64,000 nt of DNA from Stutzerimonas nosocomialis. GTDB lineage: Bacteria > Pseudomonadota > Gammaproteobacteria > Pseudomonadales > Pseudomonadaceae. Each line of letters begins with the position of its first letter. Position 1 is the first letter of the stretch. The notes beneath the pieces are model-generated. The model worked only from the letters and a program-made list of their open reading frames with translations, did no database searches and was not told the origin of the DNA. Location of the stretch: NCBI RefSeq assembly GCF_005876855.1, contig NZ_QLAE01000016.1, forward strand, positions 1 to 64,000, read 5' to 3'. Both the position numbers and the translations under genes were made by a program. This document shows, piece by piece, positions 1 through 7,718 of this stretch.

Positions 1-1121
1 TTCCAGAAGGCGTACTGCTTGTGGCTGCGAATGCCCATGCGCTTGCCCAGATCCGGTGCGGCGGTGAACACGCCAGCCTCCCAGCCCAGGCAGGCCTGAC
101 GCAGACGCTCGCCGAGGTTCTGGTAGAGATAGAGCAGGCTCGCCTCGTCACCCAGGCGTTCGCCGTAAGGCGGGTTACAGATCACCAGGCCCTTCTGGTT
201 CTGGTCGGTACGCGGCTCGAAGGTCGCGACTTCGCCCTGGTAGATACGGATCCAGTCTGACAGCCCGGCGCGCTCGACGTTGTTCCTGGCGGGCTGGATC
301 AGGCGGGGATCGGCCTCGTAGCCACGAATCCACAGCGGCGCACGCGCCAGGCCGTCCTGCGCGCGCTGCCGGGCCTCATCGAGCAGGCGCGTCCACACCG
401 CGGGCACATGCCCCAGCCATCCGCTGAAGCCCCAGCGCTCGCGCCTGAGGTTGGGGGCCACGTCGGCTGCCATCATCGCGCCCTCGATGAGGAAGGTGCC
501 GACGCCGCACATCGGGTCGGCCAGCGCGCCACCGGCCGCCGCGATTCTCGGCCAGCCGGCCCGGATCAGTACCGCTGCGGCGAGGTTTTCCTTCAGCGGG
601 GCCGCACCCTGCTGCAAACGATAGCCCCGCTGATGCAGGCTGTGCCCGGACAGGTCAAGCGACAACACGGCCTGGCCACGATCGAGCCGCAGATGCACCC
701 TCAGGTCGGGATTGAGCTTGTCGATGCTCGGGCGCTGGCCGGAGGCCGTGCGCAGGCGGTCGACGATCGCATCCTTGACCTTCAGCGCACCGAAATGCGT
801 GTTGTCGATGCCAGATCCGTGGCCGCTGAATTCCACGGCCAGGCTGCCATCGCTGGCCAGATGCTCGGCCCAGTCCAGCGCATGGACGCCGTCGTACAAC
901 GTCTGCGCATCGGTTACCGCGAATCGCTGGAGCAGCAGCAGCACGCGGTTGGCGAGCCGCGACCAGAGACACAGCCGGTAGGCGACCTCTATCGGGCCGA
1001 AGCCCCGCACGGCGGCCGTCTGCTCGCGCGCCTCCTCCAGGCCGAGCGCTGTCGCTTCCTCGAGCAGCAGCGACTCCAGGCCCTTGGGGCAAGTCAAAAT
1101 CAGTTCGTGGCGATCGGTCAT
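1..1121 (-). CDS. rlmL: RlmL (RlmKL) 23S rRNA methyltransferase, 3' part off the window
   Basis: About 373 N-terminal residues of the bifunctional 23S rRNA guanine methyltransferase, which modifies G2445 and, through its RlmK half, G2069. The N-terminus has the TCPKGLE motif; a THUMP-like region follows. The first methyltransferase domain shows the SAM motif DPMCGVGTFLIEGA and the catalytic-loop motif NPPYGERLG. The gene runs off position 1, so the second (RlmK) domain is not seen. An ATG at 1121 is used; a second in-frame ATG at 1127 would add two residues. It is divergent from rmf. Family assignment is secure; fusion to RlmK is expected from the family, not seen. Confidence 0.93.
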   Translation of the reverse strand, partial: MTDRHELILTCPKGLESLLLEEATALGLEEAREQTAAVRGFGPIEVAYRLCLWSRLANRVLLLLQRFAVTDAQTLYDGVHALDWAEHLASDGSLAVEFSGHGSGIDNTHFGALKVKDAIVDRLRTASGQRPSIDKLNPDLRVHLRLDRGQAVLSLDLSGHSLHQRGYRLQQGAAPLKENLAAAVLIRAGWPRIAAAGGALADPMCGVGTFLIEGAMMAADVAPNLRRERWGFSGWLGHVPAVWTRLLDEARQRAQDGLARAPLWIRGYEADPRLIQPARNNVERAGLSDWIRIYQGEVATFEPRTDQNQKGLVICNPPYGERLGDEASLLYLYQNLGERLRQACLGWEAGVFTAAPDLGKRMGIRSHKQYAFW

Positions 1122-1486
1122 GCTCATTCCAAAATGGTCGGCGGCCCCGGGGTGACTTCCGTCGGATTCCGCATTGATGGTTTGCCGAACGAATCGGCCT
1201 GCCCGTTCATCACGACGAAGACCGGTCGCGCCGGACGTCCTGTTCGGTGGGCATTTGTAGCTGTGACTGCGCCTGGCTTATGGGCTCAGTCACTGTTGCG
1301 TTACGTGCTTATGACAAAACGATCGTTTCCACACGGCCGGGCCATGGGGTAGAACTCGATCCAGTCGCATCGCAATGATGGGCACAGAGGTCCGTCACGC
1401 CGGCAACGGACCTCGCTGGCAGTCTAGCTGCCCGGCCTCGCCGTGAGGCCATTGGGAACCAAGTCAACCACTGAGGGCTACACCTT
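1122..1486. other. intergenic region between rlmL and rmf with an inverted repeat
   Basis: 365 bases between divergent rlmL and rmf, with no convincing gene. It must hold both promoters. The clearest structure is a perfect 9-bp inverted repeat, GAGGTCCGT at 1387-1395 and ACGGACCTC at 1406-1414 with a 10-base loop, about 75-100 bases ahead of the rmf start codon. It could be an operator or an rmf leader hairpin; the sequence alone does not decide. Confidence 0.5.
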
Positions 1487-1702
1487 ATGAGAAGACTCAA
1501 GCGTGATCCGATGGAACGAGCGTTTCTACGCGGTTATCAGCACGGCATACATGGCAAATCCCGCGACCTCTGCCCCTTTTCACATCCAACGGTACGCCAA
1601 GCCTGGATCAACGGCTGGCGCGAAGGGCGCGGCGACAACTGGGATGGCTTGACCGGCACGGCCGGCTTGCATCGGCTCAACCAGCTTCACGCGGTCAGTT
1701 AA
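1487..1702 (+). CDS. rmf: Ribosome modulation factor RMF
   Basis: A 71-residue basic protein that dimerises 70S ribosomes into inactive 100S particles in stationary phase. The sequence carries the family core RAFLRGYQHG, the LCPF segment, and the near-invariant WINGWREGRGDNWDG stretch. Length is normal for Pseudomonas RMF. It stands alone, convergent with pyrD, with a strong bidirectional hairpin between them. Growth-phase control is expected from the family; the long upstream region could carry it, but no stringent-response element was identified with confidence. Confidence 0.97.
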   Translation: MRRLKRDPMERAFLRGYQHGIHGKSRDLCPFSHPTVRQAWINGWREGRGDNWDGLTGTAGLHRLNQLHAVS

Positions 1703-1760
1703 GACAGACTCACCCTGAATTCATTCAGACAGCCCCATCCGGGCTAAGGGCCTAGAGCCC

Positions 1761-1783
1761 GGGGCTCCCGAAACGGGAGCCCC
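1761..1783. terminator. bidirectional hairpin between rmf and pyrD
   Basis: A perfect 10-bp stem, GGGGCTCCCG/CGGGAGCCCC, with a 3-base AAA loop, sits between the stop codons of convergent rmf and pyrD. There is no strong T tract on either side, so termination may be partly Rho-assisted. Position and symmetry suit a shared terminator. Confidence 0.75.
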
Positions 1784-1787
1784 TCCC

Positions 1788-2819
1788 TCAGCGCCGACCG
1801 ATGGTCGAGCCCGCTATCGCATCCACCGCCTCTCGTATCAACGCCGGCCCACGGTAGATGAAACCGGTATAGATCTGCACCAGGCTGGCCCCGGCTTCGA
1901 TCTTCTGCGCAGCATGACGCCCTTCGAGAATGCCGCCCGCCGCGATGATCGGAAGTCGCCCGCCCAGCGCCTCGGCCAGTACCTTGACGGTGTGGGTGCT
2001 CTTCTCGCGAACCGGCGCGCCAGACAGGCCGCCCGCTTCGTCGGCATGCGCCAGACCGGCGACGCCGTCACGACCGAGCGTCGTGTTGGTCGCGATGACG
2101 GCGTCCATGCCCGTTTCGACCAGCGCCTGGGCCACCAGCGCGATTTCCTCGTCGCTCATGTCCGGCGCGATCTTGATGGCCAGCGGCACGCGCTTGCCGT
2201 AAAGCGCCTGCAGGTTCTCGCGGCGAAGGCGCAGCGAGTCGAGCAGGGCCCTGAGCGAATCGCCGAACTGCAGGCTGCGCAAGCCGGGGGTGTTCGGCGA
2301 ACTGACGTTCACCGTGACGTAGCTGGCGCGCGAGTAGACCTTTTCCAGACACAGCAGATAGTCGTCGACGGCGCGCTCGACAGGCGTGTCGAAGTTCTTG
2401 CCGATGTTGATGCCCAGCACGCCGTTGAACTGCGCCGCGTCGACGCGGGCGAGCAAGGCATCGACGCCCTGATTGTTGAAACCCATGCGATTGATCAGCG
2501 CATCGGCCTCGGGCAGGCGGAAGATCCTGGGCTTCGGATTGCCCGGCTGCGCGCGCGGGGTGACCGTACCGATCTCGATGAAGCCGAACCCCAGCTGGGA
2601 CAGTCCGTTGATCGCTTCGCCATTCTTGTCCAGGCCCGCCGCCAGCCCCACCGGGTTCGGAAAATCGAGCCCCATGACCTGCACGGGAAGACTCGAAGGG
2701 TTGCGGACCATCAGTCCGTTCAGCCCCAGACGCCCGCCTGCACCGATCAGATCCAGGGCCAGTTCATGGGAGGTTTCCGGGGAAAGCTTGAACAGTAGCT
2801 CGCGAGCCAGGTTATACAT
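1788..2819 (-). CDS. pyrD: Dihydroorotate dehydrogenase, quinone-linked class 2
   Basis: Oxidises dihydroorotate to orotate in pyrimidine synthesis and passes electrons from FMN to the quinone pool at the inner membrane. The N-terminal amphipathic segment [15 protein letters not shown] is typical of class 2 enzymes. The fold is followed by [15 protein letters not shown], the active-site region [12 protein letters not shown] with the catalytic Ser, and FMN-phosphate-binding glycine motifs ([14 protein letters not shown]). ATG at 2819 gives the usual N-terminus; a TTG two codons upstream is less likely. 343 residues, normal for the family. Confidence 0.97.
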   Translation of the reverse strand: MYNLARELLFKLSPETSHELALDLIGAGGRLGLNGLMVRNPSSLPVQVMGLDFPNPVGLAAGLDKNGEAINGLSQLGFGFIEIGTVTPRAQPGNPKPRIFRLPEADALINRMGFNNQGVDALLARVDAAQFNGVLGINIGKNFDTPVERAVDDYLLCLEKVYSRASYVTVNVSSPNTPGLRSLQFGDSLRALLDSLRLRRENLQALYGKRVPLAIKIAPDMSDEEIALVAQALVETGMDAVIATNTTLGRDGVAGLAHADEAGGLSGAPVREKSTHTVKVLAEALGGRLPIIAAGGILEGRHAAQKIEAGASLVQIYTGFIYRGPALIREAVDAIAGSTIGRR

Positions 2820-2888
2820 GCGCAACCTAAGCGGGTGAAAAGTGAGGCGCGCAGTATAGCCGCCACAGCCACCGCCTAGCGAGGCGAG

Positions 2889-3110
2889 TCAAGCGAGACG
2901 CGTGAGGTTGATCAACTCTCCGGCCGGGGAGACTTCGAGACGAAAGGAACCATAGATCCCTTCCCTTGTCAGATACGGGCGCAAATGATGGGCCGGCAGG
3001 CTTACACGCCGGCCGTCGCGGCTGGTAGCCAGGATTCGGTTGGCGCGCCCTTGGTAGACCGCAAGCAGTCGATCCGCAGACAGCGCGATGTCCAGCACCA
3101 GGTTCGGCAT
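2889..3110 (-). CDS. DUF2835 family protein
   Basis: A 73-residue protein matching my memory of the small DUF2835 family of Pseudomonas and relatives: N-terminal LVLDIALSAD, a central SRDGRRVSLPAHHLRPYLTREG stretch (quoted in part) and a basic middle. Function is unknown. The start is the ATG at 3110 because GGGAG lies just upstream and the longer frame adds 49 atypical residues. It lies 69 bases upstream of pyrD on the same strand and may be cotranscribed with it. Confidence 0.8.
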   Translation of the reverse strand: MPNLVLDIALSADRLLAVYQGRANRILATSRDGRRVSLPAHHLRPYLTREGIYGSFRLEVSPAGELINLTRLA

Positions 3111-3286
3111 GGAGGCTCCCGTATGACAATGCCCGCGATTGTGCCACAGCTTCCCGACGCCACCGACGCCCCGAATCGAGCTGCCGGCCATCCGGAAATT
3201 CACCGTTGCGCCTCCTCGGCGCGCAAAGCCAGTGCGCAACAACGTGATGTCTGCCACACTGCGGCCGGTGTTCCAGGAGCTCTGTC

Positions 3287-4201
3287 ATGACGATGAGCCT
3301 TTCCGAGCAAGTGCCCTCATTGACATCCCGCATCGCCAATCTGGCGCAGCGCCTCAAGCTGACCGGCAAGACGCCGCGTCTGGTGCTCGAGCGTGCGAGC
3401 CGTTTGCAGTTCGCATTCGAACCCTTGCCCGAGCCGCAGCCGAACATCTTCTGGCATGAGGGCCCTCCTCTGCAGCATCTGGTCGACCTGCCTCGCGGCG
3501 CGCTGTCCGGCCCCGTACAGGAAGACAAGGCCCGCGCTCACCTGGCGCTCACCAAGCTGGTCACCAAGGTCAGCGAATTCCATCCCCAGTTCGACCTGCG
3601 CCAGATCGACGGACTGAGCGGACAGCCGCTCGACGGCCGGACCTACCCCACATTCGAAGCCTTCGCGGCAACGCCCGTCTGCCGCAAGGTCCGCATCATC
3701 AGTTATCGCGATTTCACCCGCGCCCTGAGCCACGCGCTGCCTCGCTTCGAGCAGAAGGAAACCATCCAGTTGCGCCAGGCGAGCTGGCTGGGCGAGCGCA
3801 TCTACTGGGCCGGAGAACAGCATGCGGCCACCTTCGCCGCCGCCATCGCCTATGCCAGGCGCAGAGGGCTGGACACCGCCCTGCCGGCCGAACTGACCGA
3901 CTACCGACTCGACCTGGCAGGGGTGCAGGCGCTTCAGGCGGCCTACCATGTGCTGGCGATGCCGGCGAGCGCCTGGGACGATCCCGTATTCGTCGGCCTG
4001 TTGCTCGACGGTCAGGTGCCCTACGCGCGGCTGACGCTGCTGCGCAACACCAGCAACTCGGAGCTGCTGCTGCTGGAAAAAGGCCACGTCACGGCCAACG
4101 CGCTGGGTGAAGGATTGAAGCTGGCGGGTTCTCCGGACGCCATCACCTACCTCAAGAGCCTGCCGCAGATCACCCGCTTCAGGCGAGGCAGCCCGCTGTA
4201 G
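3287..4201 (+). CDS. Conserved Pseudomonas protein of unknown function (possibly DUF6685)
   Basis: A 304-residue soluble protein with no signal peptide or membrane segment and no catalytic motif I recognise. It is enriched in charged and aromatic residues; the C-terminal half (LLRNTSNSELLLLEKGHV) looks like a beta-rich domain. I associate it from memory with a Pseudomonas-restricted family (DUF6685), but this is uncertain. Its last 23 bases overlap the 3' end of bphO on the other strand, so the two genes share a tail-to-tail boundary with no room for separate terminators. Confidence 0.75.
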   Translation: MTMSLSEQVPSLTSRIANLAQRLKLTGKTPRLVLERASRLQFAFEPLPEPQPNIFWHEGPPLQHLVDLPRGALSGPVQEDKARAHLALTKLVTKVSEFHPQFDLRQIDGLSGQPLDGRTYPTFEAFAATPVCRKVRIISYRDFTRALSHALPRFEQKETIQLRQASWLGERIYWAGEQHAATFAAAIAYARRRGLDTALPAELTDYRLDLAGVQALQAAYHVLAMPASAWDDPVFVGLLLDGQVPYARLTLLRNTSNSELLLLEKGHVTANALGEGLKLAGSPDAITYLKSLPQITRFRRGSPL

Positions 4202-4742
4202 CCTCGCGCTGCAGCCTCGCCGCCTCCACGAACAACGCGAACGCCGCACGCGCGCCTTCGACCATTTCCTCGAAGGGCTGGTCCTGTGCGGCGGTTTCGA
4301 GCCTGTCGAGAAAACGCGGCCACAGCGGCTGGTCGGCGCCCTGCCCGAGATAGCGCAACGGCAAACCGGCCTGCTGCGACTCGACGATACGACTGAGCAC
4401 CCGGGCGCCCAGCCGCGAACCTTCCAGCACGTAGGCGAAGCCCCAGCACCAGGCGGCCGACGCCGACTGCGGCACCGCCAGGGGTTCGGGAATCGCTTCG
4501 CCCAGCTGCGCCAGGTCATGACGCAGCGCTTCCCGCCGACGCCGCTCGGGCCAGTCCGGCAGCAGCCTGACGATACCGGCCTGTTCGAGCGCCGCTTCGG
4601 CGGGGATCACGGCGCGGGCATGGGCAAGCAGAAAGTCGCGGTAGCCGGCCGAGGTCTCCAGACGGAAATCGCCGAACCCCCGATCGACCTGCTCATGCAG
4701 GCTCGAGGTGGCCACCTTGAGGCGGTTACGCAAGATCGCCAT
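4179..4742 (-). CDS. bphO: Bacteriophytochrome-linked heme oxygenase BphO
   Basis: A 187-residue biliverdin-producing heme oxygenase that opens heme to supply the chromophore for BphP. The likely proximal heme ligand is His16 in LKVATSSLHEQVD, and the distal-helix pattern WCWGFAYVLEGSRLGARVL is characteristic. The ATG at 4742 lies inside the last codons of the hybrid kinase gene (17-base overlap), so it is translationally coupled as the last gene of the phytochrome operon. This is unusual, because bphO more often sits directly beside bphP. Confidence 0.9.
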   Translation of the reverse strand: MAILRNRLKVATSSLHEQVDRGFGDFRLETSAGYRDFLLAHARAVIPAEAALEQAGIVRLLPDWPERRRREALRHDLAQLGEAIPEPLAVPQSASAAWCWGFAYVLEGSRLGARVLSRIVESQQAGLPLRYLGQGADQPLWPRFLDRLETAAQDQPFEEMVEGARAAFALFVEAARLQREATAGCLA

Positions 4743-7146
4743 GGCGACACCTATCGGCCTGGTTGATGGCGCTGATGACCTTCTCCGCCAGGTCCTGCTC
4801 CCGGAACGGCTTCTGGATGACCAGGGCGTCGCCCATGCCGAACTCGCCCAATTCGGCATAGCCGGTGATGAATACCACCGGTAGCCCCGGATAGCGCGCC
4901 CGAACCGCCCGTGCGAGCTCCCCGCCGTTCATGCCCGGCATGGCGAAATCCGCCACCAGCAAATCGACCGCGCTGTCCTCCTCGAGCAGCCCCAGCGCCT
5001 TGCGTCCCCCGTCGACCTCGATGACCCGGAACCCCAGGTCGCTCAACATCAGGGACGTCACTTCGCGCACGCCGGCATCGTCATCGACCAGCAGGATGGT
5101 GCGCTGCACGCCGTCGAGGGTCGCCGTGGCGCTGGCCGGATGGGCCGGGCGCGATGGCGGTTTCGGAGCGCTGACCCGCGGCAGGAATACCTTGACCGTG
5201 GTGCCGACATCGACCCGGGTTTCGATCCTCGCGCCACCGCCGGACTGCTTGGCGAAGCCGAACACCTGGGCCAGGCCCAGCCCCGAGCCCTTGCCCACTT
5301 CCTTGGTGGTGAAGAACGGCTCGAACGCCTTGGCGAGCACCTCGTCACTCATGCCGCTGCCCGAATCCTTCACCGACAGCACGACGTATTCGCCGGGCTC
5401 CGGATCCTCGGCCCGCAAGGGCGGCGTGTCCACCACCACGTTGTCGGTGCCGAGCACCAGCAGCCCGCCGCCGCCCATGGCGTCACGCGCATTGATCGCC
5501 AGGTTGAGGATGATGAGTTCGATCTGCGTCGGGTCGACCAGCGCGTGCCAGAGGCCGGCGCAGGTATCGGTCTCGATGGTCACGCTGCCGCCGAGCGTGC
5601 TGTGCAGCAGGTCGAGCATGCCGACCACGGTATCGTTGAGGTCCACCGACTTGGGCGCCAGCTGCTGGCGCCGGGAAAAGGCCAGCAGCTGGCCGGTCAG
5701 CTTGGCGCCCCGCTCCCCGGCTTCACGGATGTTCTGCAGGCGCTGCAGCGATTTGGTCAGGACCGCGCCCTGCTCCAGGTCGCGGGACAGGAAGCTGGCG
5801 CTGGTCAGGATCACCGTGAGCAGGTTGTTGAAGTCATGGGCGAGCCCGGCAGTGAGCTGGCCAACCGCTTCGAGACGCTGCATCTGCTGCAGCGTCGCCT
5901 CGACCCGCTCACGCTCCTTGATCTGCTCGAGCAGCTGCCGGTTGGCAGCGGCGAGCTTGTCCACCGCCGCGATTTCACCGGTGATGTCCCGCGCCGCGGC
6001 GTACATCATCCCGGCCTCGGGGACCGCGGTCCAGGACAGCCAGTGGTAGCTGCCATCGGCATGGCGCATGCGGTTGACGAAACGATTGGTCGCCTGCCCG
6101 TGCTTGAGGCTTTCGGTTTCTTCGAGCGTCGTGCTGTAGTCGTCGGGGTGCACCAGTGTCCACAGCGACGCCTTCATCAGACGCTCGCGCGGCCAGCCGA
6201 GAGTGTCTTCCCAGGCCGGGTTGAGCGCCACCGGCTCGCTGTCCAGGCGGGTGACGGCCAGCAAGTCCCTGGACAGCTCCCAGGTCCGGTCACGCTCGCG
6301 CGTACGCTCTTCGACCCTCTCACCGAGGGTCTCGTTGAGCCGTTCGAGGGATTCGGTCGCCAGCTTCTGGGGCGTGATGTCCATCATCACGCCGATGAAG
6401 CGCTTGCAGACGCCGTCCTCGAAGAAGGACTGGCCTCGCGTCTCGATCCAGCGCCATTGCCCGTCTTCGAGCAGCACGCGGTATTCGGCGCTGTATTCGT
6501 TGTCGTTCTGCGGGCTGGTGGCCCGACGCACGTCCTCGCCCAGGCGCTGCAGGTCGTCCGGATGCAGCCGCCGTTCGAAAATACCAAGATCGACCTCGGC
6601 CTCCGGCGGCAATCCGAACATGGCCTTGCAGCGATTATCCCAGATCAGCCGGCGCGCCTGCGGCTCGTAGTCCCACATGCCTAAGCGAGCCGCGTCGATC
6701 GCCAGACGCGCCCGCACCTCGACCTCCTGCAGCGCCTCTTCGGCCCGCAGCCGCCCGCGGCGCTCGCTTACTTCCGACAGGGCCCGCTGCACGGCCTTGG
6801 GCAGAAAACCGAGATTCTGCTTGAGCACGTAGTCGATGGCGCCCGAGCGCATCATGTCCACCGCGTGCTCTTCGCCGAACACGCCGGACAGAAAGATGAA
6901 CGGCGTCTTGGGCGCCAGGCGCTGTGCTTCCTGCAGCGCCAGGGCGCCCGAGAAGCCGGGCAGGATGAAGTCGGACAGGATCAGGTCGAAGCTGCGGCGC
7001 TCCAGCGCATCGACGACGCCGGCGCGATCGAAGACCACCGTGGGATCGACGCGATAACCGCTGCGCTCCAGGGTCAGAAGCGCCAGCTCGGCGTCGTGCG
7101 GGCTGTCTTCTACGAACAGCAGGCTTATGTTTTTTGACGCTGGCAT
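4726..7146 (-). CDS. Hybrid sensor histidine kinase/response regulator (REC-PAS-PAS-HK-REC)
   Basis: 806 residues. An N-terminal receiver domain (about 5-125; acidic pocket E13-D14, phospho-acceptor Asp59 in LILSDFILPG) is followed by two PAS/PAC domains (about 150-280 and 310-400), the H-box GLAHDFNNLL with His437, an ATPase domain with N-box LILNLAINARDAMG and G-boxes DSGSGMS and GSGLGLAQ, and a C-terminal receiver (Asp in LLVADFAMPG). No membrane segment, so cytoplasmic. It lies between a phytochrome response regulator and bphO, which suggests the N-terminal receiver takes phosphate or a docking signal from the phytochrome pathway. The ATG at 7146 is chosen over a longer upstream frame. 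Confidence 0.93.
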   Translation of the reverse strand: MPASKNISLLFVEDSPHDAELALLTLERSGYRVDPTVVFDRAGVVDALERRSFDLILSDFILPGFSGALALQEAQRLAPKTPFIFLSGVFGEEHAVDMMRSGAIDYVLKQNLGFLPKAVQRALSEVSERRGRLRAEEALQEVEVRARLAIDAARLGMWDYEPQARRLIWDNRCKAMFGLPPEAEVDLGIFERRLHPDDLQRLGEDVRRATSPQNDNEYSAEYRVLLEDGQWRWIETRGQSFFEDGVCKRFIGVMMDITPQKLATESLERLNETLGERVEERTRERDRTWELSRDLLAVTRLDSEPVALNPAWEDTLGWPRERLMKASLWTLVHPDDYSTTLEETESLKHGQATNRFVNRMRHADGSYHWLSWTAVPEAGMMYAAARDITGEIAAVDKLAAANRQLLEQIKERERVEATLQQMQRLEAVGQLTAGLAHDFNNLLTVILTSASFLSRDLEQGAVLTKSLQRLQNIREAGERGAKLTGQLLAFSRRQQLAPKSVDLNDTVVGMLDLLHSTLGGSVTIETDTCAGLWHALVDPTQIELIILNLAINARDAMGGGGLLVLGTDNVVVDTPPLRAEDPEPGEYVVLSVKDSGSGMSDEVLAKAFEPFFTTKEVGKGSGLGLAQVFGFAKQSGGGARIETRVDVGTTVKVFLPRVSAPKPPSRPAHPASATATLDGVQRTILLVDDDAGVREVTSLMLSDLGFRVIEVDGGRKALGLLEEDSAVDLLVADFAMPGMNGGELARAVRARYPGLPVVFITGYAELGEFGMGDALVIQKPFREQDLAEKVISAINQADRCRHGDLA

Positions 7147-7231
7147 GGCAATCCCGCCGACAGAGGGCCATTCGAGTTCCGCCGCACAAGCGGCCGGGCA
7201 TTGAGCGAGCGCGCGAGGGTCTCCCCCTCGA

Positions 7232-7705
7232 TCACTCCGATTCGCGATCGCCGCGGCGGCGCTGGGCACGCAGCGAACCTGGCGGTGGCTCGTTCAGGAC
7301 GGCCCAGAAGATACCGAGATCGGAGATCGCCGAAACGAAGTCCCGGAACTCGACCGGCTTGACGACATAAGCGTTAACACCGAGCGAATACGCCTTGACC
7401 AGGTCCGGCTCCTCGCGCGAGGAGGTCAGCATGACCACCGGAACACTGCGAAGATCCGGCGTCTCGCGCACGATCTTGAGCACTTCCAGTCCGTCGACCT
7501 TGGGCAGCTTCAGGTCCAGCAGCAGCACGGCGGGGTTCCCGCCCTGGCGATTACCGTAGTCTCCCTTGCGCTGAAGATAGTCCAGCGCTTCGGCGCCGTC
7601 GCGCAATACGACCACCTCGTTGGCCAACTGGCTCCGCTCGAGCGCGACGAGCGTCAGCTCGAGGTCGTGCGGGTTGTCTTCCACCAGAAGAATGGGTTTG
7701 AGCAT
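7232..7705 (-). CDS. Single-domain response regulator of the phytochrome operon
   Basis: A 157-residue stand-alone receiver of the Rcp1/BphR type. It shows the acidic pocket VEDNPHDLELT, phospho-acceptor Asp64 in LLLDLKLPKVDGLEVL, and the conserved Thr/Ser and Lys positions (VVMLTSSREE, YVVKPVEF). No output domain. The ATG at 7705 is only 13 bases after the bphP stop codon, so it is almost certainly cotranscribed and the direct partner of the BphP kinase. It could signal by phosphotransfer to the downstream hybrid kinase; that is inference. Confidence 0.93.
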   Translation of the reverse strand: MLKPILLVEDNPHDLELTLVALERSQLANEVVVLRDGAEALDYLQRKGDYGNRQGGNPAVLLLDLKLPKVDGLEVLKIVRETPDLRSVPVVMLTSSREEPDLVKAYSLGVNAYVVKPVEFRDFVSAISDLGIFWAVLNEPPPGSLRAQRRRGDRESE

Positions 7706-7718
7706 TGATGCCTGGGTC

